Of a stretch of DNA of 64,000 bases, positions 1-7,537 are shown piece after piece. A program made the position numbers and the translations under genes. Location: assembly GCF_024199925.1 (NCBI RefSeq), contig NZ_JANADR010000001.1, positions 1,054,001-1,118,000 on the forward strand, written 5' to 3'. The first letter of the stretch is position 1, and every line of letters begins with the position of its first letter. A model generated the notes under the pieces. It was not told the origin of the DNA, did not search any database, and saw only the letters and a list, made by a program, of their open reading frames with translations. This DNA comes from Bradyrhizobium sp. CCGUVB1N3. GTDB lineage: Bacteria > Pseudomonadota > Alphaproteobacteria > Rhizobiales > Xanthobacteraceae.

Positions 1-386
1 TCGCCAAGAGCCTCAGCCAACCGGACCCGGGCGCGCTCCCAGGCGGCCATGGACTCGTCCATCAGCCGGCGGCCCCCGTCGGTAAGCACCAGGCGTTTGC
101 CGGCTCGGCCCCGCCCCCCATGGTTGCGCACGAGACCCCTCCGCTCGAGGCTCTTTACGCTGCGGCTGAGAGTGGTGGCATCGACCCCGGCGCGCGCCGC
201 CAGCTCAGCAAGCGTTGGCTCGTGGCTGCCGCCAATCCCCACCAGAAGGCTGAACTGCTCTGCCGTGATCCCCAAGGGCCGAAAGCAGGCATTGTAGTAG
301 CGCGTGAGCGCCCGCGCCGTGACTCGGGCCTGGAAGGCCGGGCACTCGGTTTCGACGCGGCGATAGAGATCAGAAGCCTCTGTCAT
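1..386 (-). CDS. MarR-family transcriptional regulator (3' end outside window)
   Basis: About 128 residues are visible, starting MTEASDLYRRVE at an ATG at 386; the C-terminus lies beyond base 1. The central part is a typical MarR winged helix: LAELAARAGVDATTLSRSV is the recognition helix-turn-helix (about residues 60-80), followed by the wing region with RGLVRN and LTDGG. MarR proteins bind short palindromes as dimers and usually repress the divergent gene. Here the divergent neighbour is a DUF1330 gene 65 bp away, with a near-perfect palindrome between them. The ligand cannot be told from sequence. Confidence 0.9.
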   Translation of the reverse strand, partial: MTEASDLYRRVETECPAFQARVTARALTRYYNACFRPLGITAEQFSLLVGIGGSHEPTLAELAARAGVDATTLSRSVKSLERRGLVRNHGGRGRAGKRLVLTDGGRRLMDESMAAWERARVRLAEALG

Positions 387-416
387 TTGCAGGTCTCGAC
401 AAGATCCGACTCATAT

Positions 417-436
417 AATACTGTATATGCAGTATT
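417..436. promoter_or_regulatory. Palindromic operator in the MarR/DUF1330 divergent promoter
   Basis: The 20-bp sequence AATACTGTATATGCAGTATT has perfect 7-bp arms (AATACTG/CAGTATT) around a 6-bp AT-rich centre. It lies in the 65-bp gap between the two divergent start codons and is AT-rich in a GC-rich genome, as expected for a MarR dimer site. It starts 31 bp upstream of the MarR start and ends 16 bp before the DUF1330 ATG, so binding could repress both genes. Seen directly; the binding protein is inferred. Confidence 0.7.
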
Positions 437-451
437 GTTAGGGAGCCCGCC

Positions 452-742
452 ATGACGGCCTATGTCCACGTCAATCTGCGTATAATGGATCCGGCCAGGC
501 AAGCCGCACTGGCGCCGCGCTTTCAGGCGGCGCTACAGGCAGCAGGAGGCCGCATCCTCCACTTCGGGCCGGTGGCCCAGATGCTGGAAGGGGACGTGGC
601 GCCATTGCCCATGGCCGGCATCTTCGAATTCGCGACTCTCGCCGACGCGCTGGCGTTTTATCAGTCACCGGGGTACGCGCCGATCAAGGTTGAGCGCGAC
701 GCGGCGCAGGAAGCACGCGTGTTTGTCGTCGACGCGGGCTGA
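452..742 (+). CDS. DUF1330 family protein
   Basis: A 96-residue cytoplasmic protein beginning MTAYVHVNLRI. It matches the DUF1330 (dimeric alpha-beta barrel) pattern: an N-terminal beta strand, a helix rich in Ala (residues 16-32), then FEFATLADALAFYQSPGY, the conserved F..W/Y..SP.Y region. Members are small stress- or metabolite-related proteins without an established reaction. It is divergent from a MarR regulator and probably under its control through the palindrome at 417-436. A second, secreted or membrane-anchored DUF1330 protein is encoded at 48093-48494. Confidence 0.8.
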   Translation: MTAYVHVNLRIMDPARQAALAPRFQAALQAAGGRILHFGPVAQMLEGDVAPLPMAGIFEFATLADALAFYQSPGYAPIKVERDAAQEARVFVVDAG

Positions 743-1057
743 GGGGTTTCAAGACCGCGATCGTCCGGCTACGGACGGGTCCCGCTCCGTTTGCGATCTT
801 CGCAGCAGAGGGCTGCCTATGAAGCCGCTGCCTTGCCATTGTCAAAATCCGGGGCGCGGGCTCGGGGTAGCCGCGGCGTGACAAGGGCGCCGCCGGATTC
901 AAGCTGGCCGTTGGCCGTTGCGTCTAGCCCAAGCTCAAGGCAGACCTCGCGGTTATGTTCGCCTTGAAAGGCTGGAAGGCCGACGGGCGCCAATTAGGCG
1001 CTCGAAAGGCACAGGGTGATCCGGTGGGTTGCGGATCACTTGCAGATCGAATCCAAC
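743..1057. other. Non-coding stretch, no supported gene
   Basis: Between the DUF1330 gene and the transposase fragment I see no convincing reading frame, RNA gene or terminator. It is probably decayed sequence flanking the IS630 remnant. Confidence 0.5.
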
Positions 1058-1212
1058 ACTTGACCGCCGTCGTGCCCAGCCCATCGATCGGCCGTGGCCA
1101 GCACGATCCGGGCGCGCCAGACATGCTTCTGGGGGCTGTTGCGGTCATCGACGATCGCCTGCAAGCGCTTGCGATCGGTCGAACTCAGATGGACGGCGAC
1201 GCCAGTACGCAT
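1058..1212 (-). pseudogene. IS630-family transposase N-terminal remnant, frameshifted
   Basis: Read on the minus strand, MRTGVAVHLSSTDRKRLQ followed by DRNSPQKHVWRARIVLATAD is the characteristic N-terminus of IS630-type transposases. After ATAD the frame breaks. A 4-bp tandem duplication (GATCGAT at about 1083-1090) shifts the reading; in the corrected frame the expected GLGTTAVK follows, and similarity then ends. Only about 50 of the usual 350 or so residues remain, with no DDE domain and no recognisable terminal inverted repeats, so the element is dead. Confidence 0.7.
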
Positions 1213-1278
1213 CCCGCAGACTCGCACGCCGCAAGGCATGGGAATCCCGACAAGGACTCTTACGTCGGCATCAATCCA

Positions 1279-1749
1279 CTAGCGCGACATCGAGATGTTG
1301 GCGCCGCGGAACTGGCTGTCGGCCCGCATCGTGACCGTCTGCTTGCTGCCACTCGTGTGCAACCCGATGCTGGCATTGAAGCCAGCGGTCTGGGCGACGA
1401 CCTCGAAGTTTGCGCCGCCGCCGCGGCCCGAAATCACGCCGCTGATGTTGCGGCTGGCCTCGGTCCAGCTGCCGGTGATGGCATTGCCTTCCGCGCGGAC
1501 ATTGGCGGAGAGGTTGAACTTGTAGGCGTCGCTGGCGCAGGTCAGCGACATTTCCATTGCGGGACCTGCGGGCGCGTATTTGGCGCGGCAACGGATGCGT
1601 TCGGTCGATCCGTCGTCGAGGGTGACGGTGCCGCCGCCACTCCAGCTGCCGGCGAGGACGGCGAACGGACCGGACTGCGCCTTGCTTTCCGAATTTGCGA
1701 CTGACGCCGCAAACAAAACGGCGGCCGCAACGAGCAGCCGCCGGTTCAT
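1279..1749 (-). CDS. Secreted hypothetical protein
   Basis: The chosen start MNRRLLVAAAVLFAASVANS gives a clear Sec signal peptide (cleavage near AKAQ-type SKAQ, about residue 25) and a 156-residue precursor. An in-frame upstream extension exists but would bury the signal peptide. The mature part is a small beta-rich domain that opens with FAVLAGSWSGGGTVTL and has two Cys (RIRCRAKY, SLTCASD) that could form a disulfide. Such proteins are common, function unknown, in Bradyrhizobium periplasm. It lies 19 bp downstream of the next secreted gene (1769-2119), so the two are probably co-transcribed. Confidence 0.75.
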   Translation of the reverse strand: MNRRLLVAAAVLFAASVANSESKAQSGPFAVLAGSWSGGGTVTLDDGSTERIRCRAKYAPAGPAMEMSLTCASDAYKFNLSANVRAEGNAITGSWTEASRNISGVISGRGGGANFEVVAQTAGFNASIGLHTSGSKQTVTMRADSQFRGANISMSR

Positions 1750-1768
1750 GACCCGAGCCTCGGTTGGC

Positions 1769-2119
1769 TTATTGGCGCGATGCTTCCCACCGCCCGCTGC
1801 ACGGTATGCCTCCTGATGCTCCATTCCACTTTCCCGATCCGGCGTTGCCGCTGAGTTGACCGTTGGCATATGCACCATTGATCGAAACTTTCACAAGACC
1901 CTCGCGGCCGATGGTGCCGGAAACGTTAGCGCCGGGCGCCGTGATCCGGCCATCGGAAACCGTCAGCATGGAGCTTGCGGTCGGCTCGCAGGAGCCGCTC
2001 TTGGTCATGATGGTGACCTGCCAGTTGCCGTCATAGGGGTTTTGGGCGAACGCGGGTGCTGCGAGCGAGCCGGTGGCAATCGCGGCGGTAAAAATCAACG
2101 CAATGCGATCAAAACGCAT
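1769..2119 (-). CDS. Secreted hypothetical protein, paralogue of the one at 62610-62966
   Basis: The start MRFDRIALIFTAAIATGS gives a signal peptide ending at PAFAQ (about residue 24) in a 116-residue precursor. The mature domain starts YDGNWQVTI, has a central Gly/Ser-rich beta region and ends GIPCSGRWEASRQ. Two Cys (SGSCEP and IPCSGRW) probably pair. The same pattern, FDGTWNVRI...MCTGTWTAER, is seen in the protein at 62610-62966, so both belong to one small periplasmic family of unknown function. First gene of a likely two-gene operon with 1279-1749. Confidence 0.75.
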   Translation of the reverse strand: MRFDRIALIFTAAIATGSLAAPAFAQNPYDGNWQVTIMTKSGSCEPTASSMLTVSDGRITAPGANVSGTIGREGLVKVSINGAYANGQLSGNAGSGKWNGASGGIPCSGRWEASRQ

Positions 2120-2306
2120 GAATTTCTGTCCCTGCCTATGTCTGAGATGCTGACGCTTATTGGGGGGAAATGTGACAGAAATTTGCTGCATCGCCAAAGC
2201 GAAAATTGTTCCTGTGGAAACAATGGTTTATTTGCCCATTCTCAGCCTGTTTTGGGCGTCGAATCGGCCGGATTCGCAACGTTAAGGATGAATCGTCGGC
2301 GGGCGC

Positions 2307-2894
2307 CTAAGACAGGCTCGGCGCGGCGGTCGCGAACTGCTCGTCCTGCGTCTTGGCCGGCAGCGTCTTGTGGACCTTGATGTAGTCGATGACTTCCGCA
2401 AGCAGCTTCAGGCCAAGTGGGGCCAGCGCCCGCTCCCACAGCTCGCGCGCCGTCTCGCCCTTCTTGACGAAGCACCAGTCCTGGGCGGCGATCGCGCCGG
2501 CATCCATGCGGTCGGCAAGGTGGTAGATCGTGCCGCCGGCTATCGGGTCGCCCTCCTTGATGGTCCACTCCACGGCGGCCTTGCCGCGGTGACGCGGCAG
2601 CAGCGACGGGTGGTAGCCGACACCGCCAAGCCTCGAGGCGGCGAGCGCCTCCCTGGAGACGCGGGCGTGGCTGTGTGCGGTGATGATCAGGTCGGTGTTC
2701 GCAGCGATCTCGGATGCCGCCACCAGCTTTGGATTGGCCTGGACCACCGCCTCGATACCGGCCGACCGGGCGGTCGCGGCGAGGCGGTCCTCGCCGTCGG
2801 CGACCACGACCCGCGCGATGTCCACGCTGTGCTCCCGGAGCATATTCAGGGTGATCACGCCGAAATGGCGGGAGCCGATCAAGGTGATGCGCAT
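2307..2894 (-). CDS. Formyltransferase-family protein (Fmt/PurN fold)
   Basis: 195 residues from MRITLIGSRHFGVITL. The N-terminal Rossmann-like strand is followed by LIITAHSHARVSREAL and by GVGYHPSLLPRHRG, which matches the formyltransferase motif (H-P-S-L-L-P-x-x-R-G) that binds formyl-tetrahydrofolate. GGTIYHLADRMDAGAI matches the loop carrying the catalytic Asp. It is shorter than Fmt (about 310 residues) and lacks the C-terminal tRNA-binding domain. The substrate is probably a small molecule or sugar nucleotide rather than Met-tRNA, but this is inference. Confidence 0.8.
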   Translation of the reverse strand: MRITLIGSRHFGVITLNMLREHSVDIARVVVADGEDRLAATARSAGIEAVVQANPKLVAASEIAANTDLIITAHSHARVSREALAASRLGGVGYHPSLLPRHRGKAAVEWTIKEGDPIAGGTIYHLADRMDAGAIAAQDWCFVKKGETARELWERALAPLGLKLLAEVIDYIKVHKTLPAKTQDEQFATAAPSLS

Positions 2895-3068
2895 GGGGTC
2901 TCGGTCCGTCTCGGGAGCTGGGTCACCCCCGGATAACACGCCATAAGGCCCTGTCACCCCCCGCGAGCCCTTTGCGCCGGTTATCAACAATGCGCGGGAC
3001 GCAAGCCTGTCGAACCGGCTGTCCGTTCGTCGCGTCCAACGGGCATGCAACGCAAACGGGGGAACGCC

Positions 3069-3248
3069 GTGTCGAAATGGCCGAGATTGATGCTGATGAG
3101 CGGAATTACGTCGGCCGCGCTCATCTATGAAATCACCAGCGCGACCGAGGCGCCGAGCCGGGCGCTGGCCGTGCTGCAATATGTGCTGCTGGCCGGCGGC
3201 CTCATCGGCCTGGTCGGCTCGTTCCTGATGCACGCCCAGGAAAAATGA
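3069..3248 (+). CDS. Small two-helix membrane protein
   Basis: 59 residues from a GTG start at 3069, preferred over the ATG at 3045 because GGGGGAA lies about 6 nt upstream. Two hydrophobic helices (LMLMSGITSAALIYEI and VLQYVLLAGGLIGLVGSFLM) flank a short polar loop, a typical small inner-membrane protein. Function unknown. Its stop codon overlaps the ATG of a further short Tyr-rich frame (ATGA), suggesting translational coupling. Confidence 0.6.
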   Translation: MSKWPRLMLMSGITSAALIYEITSATEAPSRALAVLQYVLLAGGLIGLVGSFLMHAQEK

Positions 3249-3349
3249 CAGCCGCCGGCGCTTCGGCGCGCTACGCCTATCGGCCCTATTACCGGTACTC
3301 CGCCTATCGCAAGCTGCCGCGGACTTATTTTTGCGGCGGGGTGGAATGA
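3245..3349 (+). CDS. Possible 34-residue Tyr/Arg-rich peptide
   Basis: The frame starts MTAAGASARYAYRPYYRY at an ATG that overlaps the preceding stop codon by 4 bp (ATGA) and ends CGGVE. It contains 7 Tyr and 6 Arg in 34 residues. The composition resembles the Tyr-Arg-Pro tails of small secreted rhizobial proteins, but there is no signal peptide. The exact overlap favours a translated product; size and low complexity keep this tentative. Confidence 0.35.
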   Translation: MTAAGASARYAYRPYYRYSAYRKLPRTYFCGGVE

Positions 3350-3711
3350 TCCGGGGATTCCAGGTTCCTGTGTACGGTTTCGGGCAGAACGAATCGCCAG
3401 CCTACTCTTAGGGTCGCCTGCCCGGGGCTGGCAGACGTTTCATCCCGAATCCGTTTTCGAACCCGGCCGGCCGCTGGCGATATTGCCAGCGGCCTTTTCA
3501 TGTCCGCGTCATCGCGATGTCGCGCACTGTGCCGATCGTTCTGAGCGCGACGTCGCCCAAAAGGGCGCCGGACCAGCAGCGCAGTAACGGGTTCTCAACC
3601 GGCCTCGCGTATCGACGAATCTGTCGCGGATTTGTATTGCGTACCGCGACACAAGAGTTGGCCCGCCGGCGTGCAAAGCTGGCGCGGCCCTTTCCTTCCT
3701 GGAATCACCGG
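3350..3711. other. Intergenic stretch holding an orphan terminator
   Basis: I see no gene in about 360 bp apart from a strong intrinsic terminator (3469-3498). The 120 bp before the terminator (AACGAATCGCC through GCTGGCAGACG) contains no open frame of note and could be a small RNA, or the trailer of the 3069-3349 transcript. Confidence 0.4.
3469..3498 (+). terminator. Rho-independent terminator
   Basis: Perfect 10-bp stem GGCCGCTGGC/GCCAGCGGCC, 6-nt loop GATATT, followed by TTTT. It is one of the two best intrinsic terminators in the window and reads on the plus strand, 120 nt after the last upstream reading frame. Confidence 0.8.
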
Positions 3712-3930
3712 ATGCCGAGTGCGATTGAGCAGATCGTCGACACCTATGTCAGGCTGAAGAACCGCCGTGGCCTGGACGCACTGATGATGCACCGCCAGCG
3801 GCTGGCGATCGACCTGAAGAGTCGCTCCGGCTACGATTTCAGCCTGCCCATCGGTCAGGTCGACGAGGAGATCGCGATCATCGAGGCCGGACTGAGCAAG
3901 TTGAAGTCGCCCAATCCCGCCGTGGCCTAA
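3712..3930 (+). CDS. Small conserved hypothetical protein
   Basis: 72 residues starting MPSAIEQIVDTYVRL. Longer in-frame starts exist (back to 3517), but the upstream part is low-quality Arg/Ser-rich sequence, so the internal ATG at 3712 is preferred. The product is a soluble, mostly helical protein: two amphipathic helices (about 4-30 and 50-66) joined by a SRSGYDFSLPIGQVDEE loop. No known domain recognised. Stands alone after a terminator. Confidence 0.6.
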   Translation: MPSAIEQIVDTYVRLKNRRGLDALMMHRQRLAIDLKSRSGYDFSLPIGQVDEEIAIIEAGLSKLKSPNPAVA

Positions 3931-3960
3931 TGCGCAGCACCGCTTAGTCCGCCGCTTAGT

Positions 3961-4263
3961 CTAGTCCGCCTTGCCACCGTCGATCACCGTGAACAGCGGC
4001 CGCGCCTTGGTCGGCTCGATCAGGAGTTCTTCGACCATCGCGCTGGCAGCTTCAACGTATTTCCGGGTCGGCTTGTCCAGCGGCCGCAGCGCTTCATCGT
4101 CGAGCGCAACCTTCGCTGCTTCGACAAGCTTGCGCATGCGCGCCGCATGATCGTCGCCAGCCGTCAGCGTCGCCCGCGCCAGCGAGCGCAGCACGAATAG
4201 CTCCCCCTCGAGCCTGAGTAGTCGGTCGTTGAGCTTGGCGAGGACGGCGTTGAGATCCGGCAT
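3961..4263 (-). CDS. Hypothetical helical protein
   Basis: 100 residues, MPDLNAVLAKLNDRLLRLEGELFVLRSLARATL onwards shortened here to its key point: a long amphipathic N-terminal helix likely to form a coiled coil (residues 4-32), a helical middle and a C-terminus ending FTVIDGGKAD. No signal peptide, membrane segment or known motif. It is the last of a run of minus-strand small genes (4355-4776) but separated from them by about 90 bp. Confidence 0.6.
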   Translation of the reverse strand: MPDLNAVLAKLNDRLLRLEGELFVLRSLARATLTAGDDHAARMRKLVEAAKVALDDEALRPLDKPTRKYVEAASAMVEELLIEPTKARPLFTVIDGGKAD

Positions 4264-4354
4264 GGCGGCCTACGGCGGAGGGGCAAACGGCACCCGATCT
4301 AACCGCTCAGGGGTGAACGGACTGCAAACGGCGCAGCGCGAATTGGCGTCACCG

Positions 4355-4492
4355 TCACAGGCCGGGTGGCATCCGGATCAAGAGGCTGATTGCGACGACC
4401 AGCAGGCAGAGGCTGCTCGACAGGACGAACAGGAAGAAGTCGTCCATCGAGAATTCACCGCAGCGCTCGCGTCGGTCGGGATCATTCGACAT
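4355..4492 (-). CDS. Small single-pass membrane protein
   Basis: 45 residues from MSNDPDRRERCGEF, with one strong hydrophobic helix (FFLFVLSSSLCLLVVAISLL, about residues 18-38) near the C-terminus. Upstream in-frame starts extend it to 60 residues. The charged N-terminus and single helix suggest an inner-membrane small protein of unknown role. Short, so moderate confidence. Confidence 0.45.
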   Translation of the reverse strand: MSNDPDRRERCGEFSMDDFFLFVLSSSLCLLVVAISLLIRMPPGL

Positions 4493-4593
4493 CCACTGGC
4501 CCCTTGCAAGGCTTCTGAGATCTGCCCGCCGTCCCAACGGGCCGCGTGGAGATTTCGTTCCGCGGGAACAGGTCCGCTACGCGGCAGAGACCT

Positions 4594-4776
4594 TCAGGGC
4601 CCGTCGCTGCGGTCGTGGTCGCTGTCGTCTTGGCCGCTGTCCTCAAGCAGATTGAGCGCGGTGTCGACCTGCTCGATGAGGCGTTCGATTTGATCGCGCT
4701 CGTGCGGGCCGGGATCTTCCTTGAGCCGCTCCAGCAGCGACTGCTTGCGCGCGAGTAGGTTTGCCATGGTGCTCAT
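4594..4776 (-). CDS. Small coiled-coil hypothetical protein
   Basis: 60 residues, starting MSTMANLLARKQSLLERL. Heptad-like Leu/Ile spacing runs through residues 7-46 (LLERLKEDPGPHERDQIE, then LIEQVDTALNLLEDSG), ending in an acidic DDSDHDRSDGP tail. No known domain. It may start at the second Met (MANLL). Possibly co-oriented with 4355-4492 but 100 bp away. Confidence 0.5.
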   Translation of the reverse strand: MSTMANLLARKQSLLERLKEDPGPHERDQIERLIEQVDTALNLLEDSGQDDSDHDRSDGP

Positions 4777-4981
4777 TGCAACCTGACAAGCCGCTCAGTC
4801 GAGCAAGGTTCCCCGTCATGCGTTGCAGGAAGACCAGATGGTATGCCGGGTCCGGGGCCCGGCGCGTCGCGTTAATCAGTGCGTACCGCCAGCTGCGCCA
4901 CGGACTGGCGCGTGGGGCCATCAACGCGAGGCGCATCGAGGCATGTCGCGCGAATTTTGGCGATGGCGATGTTCGCGCCTA

Positions 4982-5206
4982 TCAGCGCACGCCGGCCCAC
5001 CGCCGGCCGAACACCGGCGGTTTCGCGTTGATCGGCTCCCAGCCGAAGAAATGATGATTGCCGGACCAGGTATGGACCACCGCGTTGCAGACGCTGCACT
5101 TGAAACTGCCGGTGTGCCTGGCCTCGTGCTCCTCTCTGGTCGCGGTGTAGTTCATGCCGCAGCTCGGGCAGGAGAATTCTTCGATCGTCCAGACAGTATT
5201 GGCCAT
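4982..5206 (-). CDS. Zinc-ribbon hypothetical protein
   Basis: 74 residues from MANTVWTIEEFSCPSC. Two CxxC pairs, CPSC (residues 13-16) and CSVC (37-40), separated by a His/Glu-rich segment (EEHEARHTGSF), form a probable zinc ribbon. A conserved aromatic tail contains HHFFGWEPINAKPP. The product is small and soluble; partners and function are unknown. The zinc sites are visible, the role is not. Confidence 0.65.
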   Translation of the reverse strand: MANTVWTIEEFSCPSCGMNYTATREEHEARHTGSFKCSVCNAVVHTWSGNHHFFGWEPINAKPPVFGRRWAGVR

Positions 5207-5454
5207 GGCAACGCAACGTGTTTGATGTGACCGGTCCAGTGTAGGTTTTGAGCGCTTGCGCTCGGGTAAATCGATTGGCGCAAATCCGGTTAACGGCGGT
5301 TAGGCAAATCCGGCCGCCGAGTTGCGCTTGTGCAGCAACGCCGCAGCCGGGCCGTCTTGACGCCCGGTCCGTGGCTGGCAATAACGCAGGGCCCCGCGCG
5401 CCAATCGCGGCGGTCGCCGGAAGTCGCGTTGATATCGCAAGGAAAGCTGCGCCC

Positions 5455-6534
5455 GTGAAAACCCTCCGCCAGTTCCTGACGGGAGAGGACATCGTCCAGC
5501 TTCTGATCCGGCTCGGTCTGCTCGCGCTGCTGATCATCTGGACCTTCTTCATCATCCGGCCCTTCGTGCCGATCCTGACGTGGAGCGCCGTGCTGGCGGT
5601 GGCGTTCTATCCGGCCTTCAGCTGGCTCGCCAAGTTGCTTGGCGGCCGTCCCAGGACGGCCGCGATCATCCTGACCTTGATGACGCTCGGCATCGTCATC
5701 GGGCCGGCAACCTGGTTGGGGCTGAGTGCGGTCGAGGGGGCGAGGGAGCTCGCGCGCCAGCTCGGCACCGGCGACCTCGCGCTTCAGTCGGCGCCGGAGC
5801 AGATCAAATCCTGGCCGATCATCGGCCCGCAACTCTACGAGCTCTGGGAGCAGGCCTACAACAACATCCGCGCCGTGCTGCGCGAGGTGGCGCCGTATCT
5901 CCAGCCGCTGGCGGGACCGCTGCTGTCGCTCGCCGGCGACGCCAGCGTCGGGACGCTGCAGTTCCTCGTCTCGGTCTTCGTCGCCGGCTTCCTGTTTCCC
6001 CACGGGCCGCGGCTCGTCGCCGCCGGCCGTGGCTTTTTGTTTCGCATCGTGCCCGAGCAGAGCGAGCATTTCCTCGAGCTCGCGGGCGCAACCATCCGCG
6101 CCGTGTCGCAAGGGGTGATCGGCGTCGCGATCGTTCAGGCGTTGCTCGCCGGTGTCGGCTTCAAGCTCGCCAGCGTGCCGAGCGCCGGCCTGCTCGCGTT
6201 CATCGTGCTGCTGCTGTCGATCGTGCAGATCGGCGCCTTCCTCGTGCTCCTGCCCGTGATCATCTGGATCTGGACCGCAAAGGACGTCACCACGGCGCTG
6301 CTGCTGACCGTGTTCCTCGTTCTCGTCGGCTTCATCGACACCATGTTGAAGCCGCTGGTGATGGGGCGCGGACTCAATACGCCGACCATCGTGATCTTCG
6401 TCGGCGTGATCGGCGGCACGCTCGCTCACGGCATCGTCGGCCTGTTCATCGGGCCGATCGTGCTGTCGGTGGCGTGGGAGTTGGCGATGGCGTGGATCAG
6501 GACGGATCGCGCGGATATTGCGGCTGAAGGCTGA
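5455..6534 (+). CDS. AI-2E family (PerM-type) membrane transporter
   Basis: 359 residues from a GTG at 5455, chosen because AAGGAAAG lies 8 nt upstream; upstream in-frame codons add a non-conserved N-terminus. The pattern is that of AI-2E/PerM permeases: two N-terminal helices (LLALLIIWTFFIIRPFVPIL and a second at about 45-65), a third near 70-90 (TLMTLGIVIGPATWLGL), a long amphipathic soluble region (about 95-175), then five C-terminal helices, including a final GTLAHGIVGLFIGPIVLSVAWEL with the conserved G-x-F-x-G-P. Substrate unpredictable; family members export signals or ions. No operon partner. Confidence 0.85.
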   Translation: MKTLRQFLTGEDIVQLLIRLGLLALLIIWTFFIIRPFVPILTWSAVLAVAFYPAFSWLAKLLGGRPRTAAIILTLMTLGIVIGPATWLGLSAVEGARELARQLGTGDLALQSAPEQIKSWPIIGPQLYELWEQAYNNIRAVLREVAPYLQPLAGPLLSLAGDASVGTLQFLVSVFVAGFLFPHGPRLVAAGRGFLFRIVPEQSEHFLELAGATIRAVSQGVIGVAIVQALLAGVGFKLASVPSAGLLAFIVLLLSIVQIGAFLVLLPVIIWIWTAKDVTTALLLTVFLVLVGFIDTMLKPLVMGRGLNTPTIVIFVGVIGGTLAHGIVGLFIGPIVLSVAWELAMAWIRTDRADIAAEG

Positions 6535-6663
6535 CGAAGCCAAAAACGACCCGCCTCCGAGTCCGTGGGAAGAACGGAGGGAAACGTACCAAAAAAAATC
6601 CCCCGACGGACTTTAAACCATGGGTCCGGAGGCGCGGCCACACATGGATGGATGCGGCCTATC

Positions 6664-7092
6664 TCAGCCAGACGTACCCGTGGTCTTGTGCGCGCTGCCT
6701 TGCTGGAAGTGCTCAACGCCAGCGCCACCGATTTCGACCCAGGCATGTTTCGACTGCTCGAACACCGATCTGACGGGAGCCGTGTAACCTGCGTCCGCGA
6801 TCGCTCCGATGGCAACGCCAATGAACGCGGGAAGATTGCTGGACTTCCAATAGACCGTTGAGCCGCAGTCCGGGCAGAAATAGCTCTGGACCTTCCCGCC
6901 GCTTGCGGCAGCGCGCGTGAACTCCTTCGGCCTTCCTGAAACGGTGACGGTCGCGGCGGGATAGAACGCACCCACACCGAACGGCGCACCGGTTCGCCGC
7001 TGGCAATCGATGCAGTGGCAGGCAACGATGAGCTTGGATAGTCCGGGAAGCGACAGCGTCACGGCGCCGCAACCGCATCGGGCAGTGGTCAT
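6664..7092 (-). CDS. GFA-domain (CENP-V/GFA) zinc protein
   Basis: 142 residues. The zinc ligands of the GFA fold are all visible: CGC (residues 6-8), CHCIDC (25-30) followed by the family signature QRRTGAPFG, and FCPDCGS later (about 92-98). Named after glutathione-dependent formaldehyde-activating enzyme, but most members have no proven enzymatic role. The expected length is 120-150 residues, so it is complete. Stands alone, downstream of and convergent with the AI-2E permease. Confidence 0.85.
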   Translation of the reverse strand: MTTARCGCGAVTLSLPGLSKLIVACHCIDCQRRTGAPFGVGAFYPAATVTVSGRPKEFTRAAASGGKVQSYFCPDCGSTVYWKSSNLPAFIGVAIGAIADAGYTAPVRSVFEQSKHAWVEIGGAGVEHFQQGSAHKTTGTSG

Positions 7093-7270
7093 CGGGGTCT
7101 CCTATGCTTTGTTGAGTTGCGAGGCCGAGCGCCGGCGCCGATCGCACAGGAGTGCAACCGGCAGCGTGTGGCGACGCATGCCCGGCGGCTGAAGCGGCAG
7201 ACGACCAGACCCGCCGTTCACGCTGGCGGGCCCACACCTCGATAGCACGCCGAGCCGGGAGGTATCTCTT

Positions 7271-7537
7271 TCAACGACTACGGTACGCCCGAGGCTGCTG
7301 CACACTCTGCTGCTGGAATAGAAGGCGCCGGTTTTCCTTACATATCACGTTCGACCGGCCGGACGCGGACGCCAGGCATTGCTCTCTCGTCTCATAGGAG
7401 CAGTCGCCGGAATAGCCGAGTTCCCCACCATAGACGCACCAAGGGTAGTCATATGGGACGGGAGAAGCGGAGCCGGCGACTGCGGCGGTCCCGGCTGCCA
7501 GCAAGGCGAATATGACGAGCATCGAGCGTATGATCAT
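7271..7537 (-). CDS. DUF3551 secreted protein
   Basis: 88 residues from MIIRSMLVIFALLAAGTAA, a signal peptide cleaved near AVAGS-A. The mature part has the DUF3551 pattern YPWCVYGGELGYSGDCSYET followed by REQCLASASGRS and a fourth Cys (VICKENRR), probably two disulfides. The family is expanded in Bradyrhizobium and of unknown function. AGGACAGGAAAT precedes the ATG, supporting this start. The same frame stays open upstream to 7750 and there includes a possible membrane helix (VYTTLVIVVPLIIWQIL), which is unusual. Confidence 0.75.
   Translation of the reverse strand: MIIRSMLVIFALLAAGTAAVAGSASPVPYDYPWCVYGGELGYSGDCSYETREQCLASASGRSNVICKENRRLLFQQQSVQQPRAYRSR

Noticed and set aside
5290..6543. 417-codon minus-strand frame opposite the AI-2E permease
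   Set aside because: Asp/Gln/Arg-rich shadow of hydrophobic coding DNA.
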